Shown in pieces: positions 9,167 through 17,012 of a stretch of 37,254 nt of DNA; the stretch's first letter is position 1, and each line of letters starts with the position of its first letter. Below the pieces are notes generated by a model. The model had not been told where the DNA came from. It saw only the letters and a list, made by a program, of their open reading frames with translations, and searched no databases. The DNA comes from an uncultured Alphaproteobacteria bacterium (GTDB lineage: Bacteria; Pseudomonadota; Alphaproteobacteria; HIMB59; GCA-002718135). The stretch spans positions 1 to 37,254 of the forward strand of contig CACAAZ010000013.1 of assembly GCA_902530685.1 (NCBI GenBank), read 5' to 3'. The position numbers and the translations under genes were made by a program.

Positions 9167-9670
9167 ATGTCTGATTTACATATTTCGTGGGAAGAATATC
9201 GAAAGAAAACTGAGCAACTTGCTAGCGACATTTACAAAGATGGATGGGAATTTAATCAACTTGTCTGTATAGCCAAAGGTGGCATGCGTGTTGGGGATAT
9301 GATGGCTAGAATATTTGATGTTCCATTAGCAATATTATCGGTAGAATCATATAGAGGTGATGGTGTTAAAAACAAAAGAGGCGGTATCACATTTTCAAGA
9401 GATTTGGCAAAAACTAGTCCAAATATTGGATCTAAGGTTTTATTAGTAGATGATCTTGCTGATTCAGGAATAACTCTGAAGAAAAGTATTGATTGGCTGC
9501 AGCATACATATGGTTTTTATATTGATGAACCAATAAGAACTGGTGTATTATTTTATAAAGCAGTTTCAAGTTTTAAGCCAGATTATTATATTGATTATTT
9601 AGAAGATTCACCATGGATACATATGCCATATGAAATATACGAAACAATGAAGCCTGAGGAATTAGGTTAA
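9167..9670 (+). CDS. Purine-type phosphoribosyltransferase
   Basis: A type I phosphoribosyltransferase of 167 residues from the ATG at 9167. An in-frame TTG at 9155 would add four residues, but that TTG lies in the U-rich tail of a hairpin, and GGAG at 9157-9160 is well placed for the ATG. The PRPP-binding motif is 'VLLVDDLADSGITL', and 'LVCIAKGGMRVGDMMAR' is the pyrophosphate-loop strand. The size and motifs resemble xanthine/guanine or hypoxanthine phosphoribosyltransferases. It would join a purine base to PRPP in the cytoplasm, trapping what the upstream ABC importer brings in. The base preference cannot be fixed. Its TAA shares the TTAA at 9667-9670 with the opposite gene. Confidence 0.85.
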   Translation: MSDLHISWEEYRKKTEQLASDIYKDGWEFNQLVCIAKGGMRVGDMMARIFDVPLAILSVESYRGDGVKNKRGGITFSRDLAKTSPNIGSKVLLVDDLADSGITLKKSIDWLQHTYGFYIDEPIRTGVLFYKAVSSFKPDYYIDYLEDSPWIHMPYEIYETMKPEELG

Positions 9671-10344
9671 AATATTGAAATAATTTCTTTAAGTTTTTTT
9701 TTATTTTTTGCATAAGATGGAATTTTAGTATTTTCTTCCGGGTAACCAACTATCAATAAAACAAAAGGTTTTTCATTTAATGGTCTCTTTAAAATTTTAT
9801 TTAAAAATGTCATTGGACTTGGTGTATGTGTTAGCATAGCTAATCCAGAAAAGTGCAAACAAGTTATTAATATTCCTGTTGCTATTCCAACAGACTCTTT
9901 AACATAATAGTTTTTTATTTTTTTATTATTTGATAGCGAGAATTTTTTTTCAAATATTGCAATTAGGTAAGGAGCATCTTCTAAAAAATTTTTCTTAGAG
10001 TCAGTTCCTAGTGGTTTTAAGGCATCGAGCCATTCATTTGTAGCTCTAAATTTATAAAATTTTTCCTCTTCTTGTTCTGCAGCTTTTCTAATTAATTTTT
10101 TTATATTTTTATTTTTAATAATAACAAAGTGCCATGGTTGCAGATTTGCACCACTAGGAGCAGTACCAGCTGATAAAATTGAATTTTTAATTACACTAAT
10201 TGCAAAATCTTTTTTGCTAAAATTTCTTACACTTCTTCTATTTTTTATAGAATTATAAAATTTTTTTGAATTTATTTTCATATCTTTAATAGTTTGATTT
10301 GAAAATATTAGATCTTCAGTTATGTATGATTCTGAATTATGCAT
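9667..10344 (-). CDS. Nitroreductase-family flavoprotein, iodotyrosine dehalogenase-like
   Basis: A 225-residue FMN-dependent protein of the nitroreductase superfamily. The FMN phosphate-binding start is 'NRRSVRNFSKKD' (36-47), followed by 'APSGANLQPWHFVI' (62-75), a hallmark of the iodotyrosine deiodinase (IYD) subgroup. The IYD substrate triad Glu-x3-Tyr and a Lys 21 residues later (E157/Y161/K182 in the human enzyme, from memory) appears at matching spacing as E93, Y97 and K118. Bacterial IYD homologues reductively dehalogenate halotyrosines in vitro. The natural substrate in a marine bacterium is unknown. It converges on the phosphoribosyltransferase, sharing one TTAA for both stops. Confidence 0.85.
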   Translation of the reverse strand: MHNSESYITEDLIFSNQTIKDMKINSKKFYNSIKNRRSVRNFSKKDFAISVIKNSILSAGTAPSGANLQPWHFVIIKNKNIKKLIRKAAEQEEEKFYKFRATNEWLDALKPLGTDSKKNFLEDAPYLIAIFEKKFSLSNNKKIKNYYVKESVGIATGILITCLHFSGLAMLTHTPSPMTFLNKILKRPLNEKPFVLLIVGYPEENTKIPSYAKNKKKLKEIISIF

Positions 10345-10527
10345 TGGATATTTATTATTTTTGGAGTTATATTAATTTCAATTTCTTTAAGCAATCCTTT
10401 TTATAAATTAACAATGAAAAAAATTATAAATTTAAATCTTTTTTTTCAAATTATTTTACGATTTTTATTTTTTTTATTATCAATTATTATAATTTTTTTG
10501 GGTTTATACTATGAAAGTATTCTTTAA
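10339..10527 (+). CDS. Small two-helix membrane protein, unknown
   Basis: A 62-residue ORF with two hydrophobic segments (about 3-20 and 35-57) joined by a basic stretch 'FYKLTMKKIINLN'. It fills the otherwise empty 180 bases between two reverse-strand genes. Its ATG overlaps the nitroreductase start (ATGCAT 10339-10344), and its TAA shares TTAA 10524-10527 with the rhodanese stop. No family is recognised. The exact fit into the gap and the shared stop are what one sees for real genes in this window, but the sequence alone does not prove expression. Confidence 0.5.
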   Translation: MHWIFIIFGVILISISLSNPFYKLTMKKIINLNLFFQIILRFLFFLLSIIIIFLGLYYESIL

Positions 10528-10856
10528 TAACGTCTTATATTCCTGTCAATTAATGCAGCCCACGCATCAATGCCTCCAAGAACATTAACGCAATATTGAT
10601 AGCCTTGAGCCTTAAGCCACTTACAAACAGCCTGACTTCTAGTTCCGGTATGACACATAACAAATATATTTTTATTTTTATTTAATTCTTTATGTCTTTC
10701 AGCGATTTCTGACAATTTCATATGTATTGTACCTTTAATATGTGCATGATCTCTCTCAGTATCTTCTCTCACATCAATTATTTGTATTTTTTTATCGATT
10801 TGTTTAATCTCATTTAACTGATGAACAGTTATTTCACTACTGTTATAAAGATCCAT
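10524..10856 (-). CDS. Single-domain rhodanese-like sulfurtransferase
   Basis: A 110-residue protein made of one rhodanese domain. The entry motif is 'IQIIDVREDTERDHAHI' (about 24-40). The active-site loop is 'CHTGTRS' with Cys68 as the likely persulfide carrier and Arg73 as the anion-binding residue. The C-terminus 'VNVLGGIDAWAAL' matches the final helix of GlpE/PspE-type proteins. It should be cytoplasmic, since no signal peptide is seen. It may move sulfane sulfur in thiolation or detoxification; no partner gene nearby says which. Confidence 0.9.
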   Translation of the reverse strand: MDLYNSSEITVHQLNEIKQIDKKIQIIDVREDTERDHAHIKGTIHMKLSEIAERHKELNKNKNIFVMCHTGTRSQAVCKWLKAQGYQYCVNVLGGIDAWAALIDRNIRRY

Positions 10857-10931
10857 TTTGTTATTTTATATGTTTAAAAATATTTATCTAGTACTTAATT
10901 TATCAAACTTTTTATTATTTAAAAATAAAAT

Positions 10932-10959
10932 TTGAGTATTTAATTTAATTCGTTATAAG
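10932..10959 (+). promoter_or_regulatory. Candidate sigma-70 promoter
   Basis: TTGAGT (10932-10937), a 16-base spacer and TATAAG (10954-10959) precede the ATG at 10969. Transcription would begin about 3 bases before the start codon, giving a nearly leaderless message. In such AT-rich DNA -10-like hexamers are common, so this is only a candidate. Confidence 0.3.
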
Positions 10960-10968
10960 CCATTAATA

Positions 10969-11268
10969 ATGTCAAAAAAAATAACTTTTTCAGCTTTTGG
11001 TAGAGACTCTTATTATCATAGAGATTGGTTTAAAAAGAATGGCTTTAAGTTTGATAGAAGCTCAAAAAAATGGACAGTTGAAAATCTTCCAATTGATAAT
11101 GCAGAAGAATTTGGGAGTTACTGCAGGAAATATGGTTTAACTTTTGAGAGATCTGATAGAATGATAACAGAATTTGATTATGCTGATTACTTATGGGATG
11201 GTAGAAGAGGTGAATTTATGAAGGAGGAGCAAGCAATATCAATTCCTAAACCAAAAAATAAAATATAA
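10969..11268 (+). CDS. Unknown 99-residue soluble protein
   Basis: A small, charged, aromatic-rich protein with no signal peptide or membrane segment. The first third reads 'YYHRDWFKKNGFKFDRSSKK', then W, a pattern of aromatic/basic residues, 'K-x-x-G-F-x-F-D...K-x-W', that recalls the short DUF5710-like fold ('K...G..W....K.W'). The second third ends in an acidic, aromatic stretch 'ITEFDYADYLWDGRRGEF', and the tail is basic and Pro-rich. It stands alone after a 112-base gap and is followed 3 bases later by an EamA transporter. It is clearly coding in composition; the function is unknown and the DUF5710 likeness is weak. Confidence 0.75.
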   Translation: MSKKITFSAFGRDSYYHRDWFKKNGFKFDRSSKKWTVENLPIDNAEEFGSYCRKYGLTFERSDRMITEFDYADYLWDGRRGEFMKEEQAISIPKPKNKI

Positions 11269-11271
11269 TAT

Positions 11272-12198
11272 TTGAAACAAAAACTACCAACTAATAATTT
11301 CTTTCTTCTTATTATTCTTTCTGCAATTTGGGGATCTGCCTTTTTCGCAATTAAACTTTGTCTAGATATGTTTTCACCTACTGCAGTAGCATCTTTAAGA
11401 TTAATAATAGCATCTTTCTTATTATTAGTTTTTTTTTATTTTCAAAAATATAAAATAATATTTGATAAAGAAATTATATTTTTACTATTTATAATAGGTA
11501 TAATTGGGAATTTTATACCTTTTTATTTAATTAGTTGGGCTGAGCAATATATTCAATCATCAACAGCAGGAATGCTAATGGCAATTGGCCCAATTATTAC
11601 ACTTATAATGTCTCATTTTCTTACTAAACATGAAAAATTTACTTTAATTAAATTTGTGTCGATAATTGTAGGCTTTATTGGAGTTTTATTTATCTTTAAT
11701 ATTAATTTTAACGAAAATCCACTCAAATACAATTCATTAGCAATTATTGCAAAAATTTTTGTAATATTTGCTGCTTTTGGTTACATGTTTTCGAATATAC
11801 TTGCTTATGAAAAATTAAATCAAATTGATTCATTTTCCATAACAACCTTTGCTACAACTTTTGGAGCTATTTTTTCAATTCCTTTTCTATTGTTTGATAT
11901 TAGTTATAACAGTTATGATTTAAAGTTGAGCGTTAATTCCATTCTTGCGATTTTATATCTTGGCATTTTCCCAACAGCAATAGCTTTTCAATTTAGATAC
12001 TATATTACTAAAACTTCAGGACCTATTTTTTTATCATACGTTGCTTATTTGATACCTGTATTTTCATTAATTTGGGGATATATTCTTTTATCAGAAGAAA
12101 TTGGACTAAATTCTTTAATTGGAATTGTTCTGATTTTATTAGGAGTTTATTTAGGACAAAAAGGTTTAGTGAATAAAATATCCAAAAAAAACATATAA
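11272..12198 (+). CDS. EamA-family (DMT) transporter
   Basis: A 308-residue membrane protein with ten predicted helices in two EamA repeats. Repeat 1 opens with 'LIILSAIWGSAFFAIKL' and contains 'STAGMLMAIGPIITLIMSHF', a classic EamA signature; repeat 2 contains 'GPIFLSYVAYLIPVFSLIWG'. The start is TTG at 11272, three bases after the upstream stop: the first downstream ATG lies beyond helix 1, so a later start would break the fold. It is not closely similar to the other EamA protein in this window. It probably exports an amino acid or related metabolite; the substrate is unknown. Confidence 0.9.
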   Translation: MKQKLPTNNFFLLIILSAIWGSAFFAIKLCLDMFSPTAVASLRLIIASFLLLVFFYFQKYKIIFDKEIIFLLFIIGIIGNFIPFYLISWAEQYIQSSTAGMLMAIGPIITLIMSHFLTKHEKFTLIKFVSIIVGFIGVLFIFNINFNENPLKYNSLAIIAKIFVIFAAFGYMFSNILAYEKLNQIDSFSITTFATTFGAIFSIPFLLFDISYNSYDLKLSVNSILAILYLGIFPTAIAFQFRYYITKTSGPIFLSYVAYLIPVFSLIWGYILLSEEIGLNSLIGIVLILLGVYLGQKGLVNKISKKNI

Positions 12199-12296
12199 TA
12201 TAAGCAAAATACTTATAATTATTGATAAATTTTTAAAATTAAAAAACTTCATTTAATGTTGAAATTTAATCATTTTTAGTTCAATATACTTTTAAA

Positions 12297-13661
12297 ATGT
12301 CGGACTCAATTAAATATTTACTTGAAGAAAATAAAGCACCAAAGTTTTGGTATAATATTAATGCAGACTTACCAAGTCCACCACCGCCACCATTACATCC
12401 TGGAACAAAACAACCAGCTGGTCCTGATGACTTTGCTCCTTTATTTCCGATGAGTTTAATTATGCAAGAAGTTTCTACTGAAAGAGAAATAGAAATTCCT
12501 GAGCCAGTAAGAGAAGTATACAAGCAATGGAGACCTTCTCCATTATTTAGAGCAAGAAGATTAGAAAAATTTTTAGATACACCAGCTAAAATTTACTACA
12601 AATATGAAGGTGTTAGCCCTACTGGAAGTCACAAACCAAATACTGCAGTCCCACAAGCATTTTTTAATAAAGAAGAAGGAATTAGTAAAATATTTACTGA
12701 AACGGGCGCAGGTCAATGGGGAAGTTCATTAGCTTTTGCAGGTCAGATCTTTGGTATAGACATAGAAGTTTTCATGGTTAAGGTTAGTTTTGATCATAAA
12801 CCTTACAGAAAATTAATGATGCAATCGTTCGGTGCTAACTGTCACGCTAGTCCATCTAAATTAACTGATTTCGGTAACAAGTTATTATCAGAAAATCCTG
12901 ATAACCCTGGTAGTTTAGGAATAGCTATATCAGAAGCAATAGAAGCAACTGTTAAAAGTGGAGGTAAAGCAAAATACTCACTTGGAAGTGTTTTAGGTCA
13001 TGTTTTAATGCATCAAACTATAAATGGTAATGAAGCTATTATGCAAATGGAGATGGCTGGAGATTACCCTGATATAATTGTTGGTTGTACAGGTGGTGGT
13101 AGTAATCTTTCTGGATTAATGTTTCCATTTTTAGGACAACAGTTAAGAGGTGGTCAAAAAATTGATATAATTGGTTGTGAGCCTGCATCATGTCCTTCAT
13201 TTACTAAGGGTAAGTATGCTTATGATCATGGTGATATGGCAAAGATGACTCCATTAATTAAAATGCATACTCTTGGATCTGATTTCTTACCGCCGGCTAA
13301 TCACTCTGGTGGATTAAGATACCATGGCATGTCTTATCATTTAAGTCACTTATATGAGTTAGGTCTGATGAGAGCAAAGGCTTACGGTCAAAAAGATTGT
13401 TTTGAAGCTGGTTTAACTTTTGCAAAACAAGAAGGAATCATCCCTGCTCCAGAAGGAAATCATGCAATCAAGGGTGCAATTGATGCAGCTTTAGAATGTA
13501 AAGAAAAAGGTGAGTCAAAAACTGTTCTCTTTAATTTATGTGGTCATGGATATTTTGATATGTCAGCTTACGATGATTATCTAAATGGATCAATGGCTGA
13601 TGATGTAATTGATGATGATGGAATAGGTAAATCTATTTCTCAAATACCAGAAGTAGCGTAA
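12297..13661 (+). CDS. trpB: TrpB2-type tryptophan synthase beta-like enzyme
   Basis: A 454-residue PLP enzyme of the TrpB2 (distal) subfamily: longer than ordinary TrpB, with a Pro-rich N-terminal extension and 'RPSPLFRARRLEKFL'. The PLP lysine is Lys113 in 'PTGSHKPNTA'. The substrate loop is 'TETGAGQWGSSLAFAG' (TrpB1 has GAGQHG). The phosphate cup is 'GCTGGGSNLSG'. It would condense indole with serine or O-phosphoserine to give tryptophan. Archaeal TrpB2 enzymes are reported to prefer O-phosphoserine. No trpA or other trp gene is in the window. The next genes (DUF1015, serC, serA) include the two enzymes that make O-phosphoserine. A terminator-like hairpin follows the gene. Confidence 0.9.
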   Translation: MSDSIKYLLEENKAPKFWYNINADLPSPPPPPLHPGTKQPAGPDDFAPLFPMSLIMQEVSTEREIEIPEPVREVYKQWRPSPLFRARRLEKFLDTPAKIYYKYEGVSPTGSHKPNTAVPQAFFNKEEGISKIFTETGAGQWGSSLAFAGQIFGIDIEVFMVKVSFDHKPYRKLMMQSFGANCHASPSKLTDFGNKLLSENPDNPGSLGIAISEAIEATVKSGGKAKYSLGSVLGHVLMHQTINGNEAIMQMEMAGDYPDIIVGCTGGGSNLSGLMFPFLGQQLRGGQKIDIIGCEPASCPSFTKGKYAYDHGDMAKMTPLIKMHTLGSDFLPPANHSGGLRYHGMSYHLSHLYELGLMRAKAYGQKDCFEAGLTFAKQEGIIPAPEGNHAIKGAIDAALECKEKGESKTVLFNLCGHGYFDMSAYDDYLNGSMADDVIDDDGIGKSISQIPEVA

Positions 13662-13682
13662 TTTAAGTTTAAATTTTTTTTT
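13660..13682 (+). terminator. Candidate AT-rich intrinsic terminator after trpB2
   Basis: AATTTAA (13660-13666) and TTAAATT (13669-13675) form a perfect but all-A/T inverted repeat that runs into nine T residues (13674-13682). It starts on the last bases of the trpB2 stop codon. The stem is weak, so it may only attenuate transcription before the DUF1015-serC-serA genes. Confidence 0.4.
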
Positions 13683-13707
13683 ATTTAATTAAAGGTGTTT
13701 CTTTATT

Positions 13708-14925
13708 ATGGTTGAGATTAAACCTTTCAAAGGAACACGCCCTTATAACGAAGATGCAAAAAATTTAATTGCTCCTTCTACTGATCATTTAAGTATTGAA
13801 AATATAGAAATATTTAAAAAAAATAATTATTGGAATTACTTAAAAATTTTGAATCCCGTTGGACAATTAAAAGAAGCAGATACTCTTTTAGAAGCAAAAT
13901 CTCATTTTAAGGAAATGAAAGAAAATGATGTAATTAAAAAAGATCAAGAATTATTTTATTATATTTATCAAATTGAATTTCAAGGCCATACTCAACTAGG
14001 ATTTTTATCTCTTTCTAAAATATCAGATTTTGTAGATGAAAAAATTAAAGCACATGAAAAAATATACGAGAAAAGGATGAGGGAAAGAGCAGAACAAATG
14101 TTAAATATAAAAACACAAATTGGTCCTATCTATGTAGTTTATAAAAAAAATAATAAGATAAAAGATTTGTTATCCTCTATAATATTAAATACCCCGGACT
14201 ATGATTTTGAAAGCTTCGATAAATCTATTCATAAACTTTGGTGTATTTCTGATCAATCTTTTATAGAAAATTTATCTTCTCTTTTTATAAATGAAGTAGA
14301 TAATTTTTATATTGCAGATGGACATCATAGAATGGGTGCAATGAAAATTATTGGAGAATTAAATTATAATAAAAATATTTTACAGGAAGATTTTATGATA
14401 GCAGCGTTTCCAAGTGATGAAGCTAAAATATTTGACTATAATAGAGTTGTTAAAGATTTAAATGGTTTAAGTGAAGAAAAGTTTTTAGAAATTCTTTCTG
14501 AAAACTTTGAAATCAAAAATGAAAAAATTCCTTTCAAACCTCAATCAAATAAACAATTTGGAATGTATCATGAAAAAAAATGGTATTCATTACATTTTAA
14601 AACTGAACTAAAAACTGATAATTTTGTTGATACACTAGATATTAATATTTTAAACAATTTCGTTTTCAAAAAACATTTAAATATTTCTGATGTTAATAAT
14701 GATGAAAGAATAAGATTTATTGCCGGATGCCATGGTTTGAAAGCTTTAGAAAAAAAAGTTGATGAAAATAATGATAGTGTGGCATTTTCTATCTTCCCAT
14801 CTTCAATAAGTGATGTTATTAAAGTCGCAAATAAAAATTTGACTATGCCTCCTAAATCAACGTGGTTTGACCCAAAACCTTTAGATGGCTTAGTAGTCTA
14901 CGAGTTTGAAAAAGTATATGAATAA
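13708..14925 (+). CDS. DUF1015 family protein
   Basis: A 405-residue cytoplasmic protein of the DUF1015 family. The N-terminus 'IKPFKGTRPYNEDAKNLIAP' and the central 'YIADGHHRMGAMKIIGEL' (about 205-222) are the recognisable family segments; the 'DGHHR' motif is its most conserved part. The C-terminus ends in 'MPPKSTWFDPKPLDGLVVYE', also typical ('PKSTWF.PK...G'). The biochemical role is unsettled to my knowledge; homologues are often next to serA and serC, as here. The stop overlaps the serC start (ATGAATAA 14918-14925), which indicates translational coupling with phosphoserine synthesis. Confidence 0.88.
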   Translation: MVEIKPFKGTRPYNEDAKNLIAPSTDHLSIENIEIFKKNNYWNYLKILNPVGQLKEADTLLEAKSHFKEMKENDVIKKDQELFYYIYQIEFQGHTQLGFLSLSKISDFVDEKIKAHEKIYEKRMRERAEQMLNIKTQIGPIYVVYKKNNKIKDLLSSIILNTPDYDFESFDKSIHKLWCISDQSFIENLSSLFINEVDNFYIADGHHRMGAMKIIGELNYNKNILQEDFMIAAFPSDEAKIFDYNRVVKDLNGLSEEKFLEILSENFEIKNEKIPFKPQSNKQFGMYHEKKWYSLHFKTELKTDNFVDTLDINILNNFVFKKHLNISDVNNDERIRFIAGCHGLKALEKKVDENNDSVAFSIFPSSISDVIKVANKNLTMPPKSTWFDPKPLDGLVVYEFEKVYE

Positions 14926-16081
14926 ACCTAATACTAAACCTAATAACCCAAACTTTTCAAGTGGACCAACCTCAAAAAGACCAGGGTGGGACATATCCGT
15001 TTTGAGTAATGCTTTAACTGGGAGATCTCATAGATCTGTTGAATGTAAAGCAAGACTAAAAGAAGCAATAGATAAATCTAAAGATATTCTAAAATTACCT
15101 GATGATTATTTATTGGGTATAATGCCTGGATCAAATACTGGTGCTTTAGAAGCTGCCATGTGGTGCCTATTAGGTAAAACGGGTGTTGATATTCTTGCAT
15201 GGGAAAATTTTGGTAAAGATTGGGTAATCGATGCAATTAGTGAATTAAAATTAGAGAATTTAAATATTCATGAAGAAGATTATGGTAAACTACCTGATCT
15301 TAGCAAAGTTAATTTTGACAATGATGTTATTTTTACTTGGAATGGAACAACATCAGGTGTCAAAGTTCCTAATGGAGATTGGATACCTGATGACAGAAAA
15401 GGCCTAACCATTTGTGATGCTACTTCAGCAATCTTTGGTATGCCTATAGATTATAACAAATGTGATGTTATAACTTGGTCTTGGCAAAAAATACTTGGAG
15501 GAGAGGCCGCTCATGGAATGATTGCAATTTCTCCACGCGTCGTAGAAAGATTAGAGAGTTTTACGCCCAGTTGGCCTGTGCCTAAATTATTTCGATTAGC
15601 TGAAAAACAAAAATTAATAAAAGGTATATTTGAAGGAAACACAATAAATACACCGTCAATGATATGTGTTGAAGATATCATTGATTCATTAAATTGGGTC
15701 TCTTCTCAGGGAGGGTTAAATTCATTAATTTCTAAATCTCAGAATTCACTACAAAAAATTAGAGAATGGATTAATGAGAGAGATTGGGTCACTTTTTTAT
15801 CTGAAATTAAAGATGATAATTATATCTCAAACACTGGAATAACTTTTAAAATTATTGAAGATTGGTTTACTAATAAAGATGAAAGTGGTCAAAGAGCTGT
15901 AATGGCTGATATTTGCAAGTTGCTTTCTGAAAATAATGTTGGATTTGATTGTAATGGATATCCAAAAGCACCACCTTCTTTTAGAATATGGGCAGGAGGA
16001 ACGGTTCAAACTTCAGATGTAGAATTAGTTTTACCTTGGATTGATTGGGCCTATTCAGAGATTAAATCAAAACATGCCTAA
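14918..16081 (+). CDS. serC: Phosphoserine aminotransferase (Methanosarcina type)
   Basis: A class V PLP aminotransferase of 387 residues from the ATG at 14918; a TTG at 14906 would add four residues but has less support. It converts 3-phosphohydroxypyruvate to O-phosphoserine with glutamate. The opening 'PNFSSGPTSKRPGW' and 'GRSHRS' match the Methanosarcina/alphaproteobacterial SerC group rather than the E. coli type. The PLP lysine lies in 'ITWSWQKILGGEAAHGM'. The gene overlaps DUF1015 upstream and serA downstream (ATGCCTAA 16074-16081), so the three form a tight operon. Confidence 0.93.
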   Translation: MNKPNTKPNNPNFSSGPTSKRPGWDISVLSNALTGRSHRSVECKARLKEAIDKSKDILKLPDDYLLGIMPGSNTGALEAAMWCLLGKTGVDILAWENFGKDWVIDAISELKLENLNIHEEDYGKLPDLSKVNFDNDVIFTWNGTTSGVKVPNGDWIPDDRKGLTICDATSAIFGMPIDYNKCDVITWSWQKILGGEAAHGMIAISPRVVERLESFTPSWPVPKLFRLAEKQKLIKGIFEGNTINTPSMICVEDIIDSLNWVSSQGGLNSLISKSQNSLQKIREWINERDWVTFLSEIKDDNYISNTGITFKIIEDWFTNKDESGQRAVMADICKLLSENNVGFDCNGYPKAPPSFRIWAGGTVQTSDVELVLPWIDWAYSEIKSKHA

Positions 16082-17012
16082 AGTACTAATATCAGATTCA
16101 CTAGATAATATTGCATCTGAAATTTTAATAAAAAATAACATTTCAGTTGATACAAAAACAAACTTACCTCCTGAAGAATTAAAAAAAATAATTGATAACT
16201 ATGATGGTTTAATTATTCGTTCTGCAACTAAAGTTCGAAAAGATTTAATTGATTCTCTTTCAAATTTAAAAATTATTGGTAGGGCAGGAGCAGGAGTAGA
16301 TAATGTTGATGTGGAAGCTGCTAAAAATAGAAACATTATCGTAATGAATACTCCAGGAGGAAATACAAATGCTACAGCAGAACACACTATTGGTTTAATT
16401 TTTGCATTGCAAAGAAAAATTACTGTTGCCAATGAGACAACTCATAAGGGTCTTTGGGAAAAAAAGAAATTAAAAGGAAATGAAATTAAAGGAAAGAAAA
16501 TTGGTATTATAGGTTTTGGTAATGTAGGTAAAAAAGTTGCAGAATTATCTAATGTATTGGGAATGCACGTTTCAATAGTTTCTTCATACTTTGAAACAAT
16601 TAAGGATAGCTTTCCTGAATATAATTCTTGTTCTATCGATGAAATTATCAAAGATTCAGATATAATTTCTTTTCATTGTAAACCCAATAAAGATGGCAAC
16701 CCGATTATGAATAAAAATCATCTATTACTAATGAAAAAAAATTGCATAATTATTAATACCGCAAGAGGTAATTTAGTTGATGAAAATGATCTTAAAAATG
16801 CTCTTGAAAAAAAAGAAATCAAAGGCGCTGCTTTAGATGTTTTTAAAAATGAGCCTTTAGAAGAAAGTGGGTTTTATAATTTAGATAATATAATTTTAAC
16901 CCCACATATTGCTGCTTCTACTGATGAAGCACAAATAGTTGTAGCAGAAATGGTTGCTAATCAGTTTGTTGAATTTTTTAATAATAATAAAATTATAAAT
17001 TCAGTTACTTAA
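16074..17012 (+). CDS. serA: Phosphoglycerate dehydrogenase, short form without ACT domain
   Basis: A 2-hydroxyacid dehydrogenase of 312 residues from the ATG at 16074. An earlier TTG at 16041 lies inside serC and adds residues unlike the family. It oxidises 3-phosphoglycerate with NAD+, the first step to serine. The NAD fold has 'GIIGFGNVGKKVAE'; catalytic residues are in 'NTARGNLVDE' (Arg), 'DVFKNEPL' (Glu) and 'LTPHIAAST' (His). The protein ends at 'NKIINSV', just where long alphaproteobacterial SerA enters its ASB and ACT domains. The regulatory C-terminal half of the usual roughly 530-residue form is absent, so serine feedback through an ACT domain is not expected. It overlaps htpG by 8 bases. 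Confidence 0.88.
   Translation: MPKVLISDSLDNIASEILIKNNISVDTKTNLPPEELKKIIDNYDGLIIRSATKVRKDLIDSLSNLKIIGRAGAGVDNVDVEAAKNRNIIVMNTPGGNTNATAEHTIGLIFALQRKITVANETTHKGLWEKKKLKGNEIKGKKIGIIGFGNVGKKVAELSNVLGMHVSIVSSYFETIKDSFPEYNSCSIDEIIKDSDIISFHCKPNKDGNPIMNKNHLLLMKKNCIIINTARGNLVDENDLKNALEKKEIKGAALDVFKNEPLEESGFYNLDNIILTPHIAASTDEAQIVVAEMVANQFVEFFNNNKIINSVT

Noticed and set aside
11221-11230. AGGAGGAG as a ribosome-binding site for the EamA gene at 11272
   Set aside because: It lies inside the upstream gene about 40 bases before the TTG start, too far to act in the usual way.
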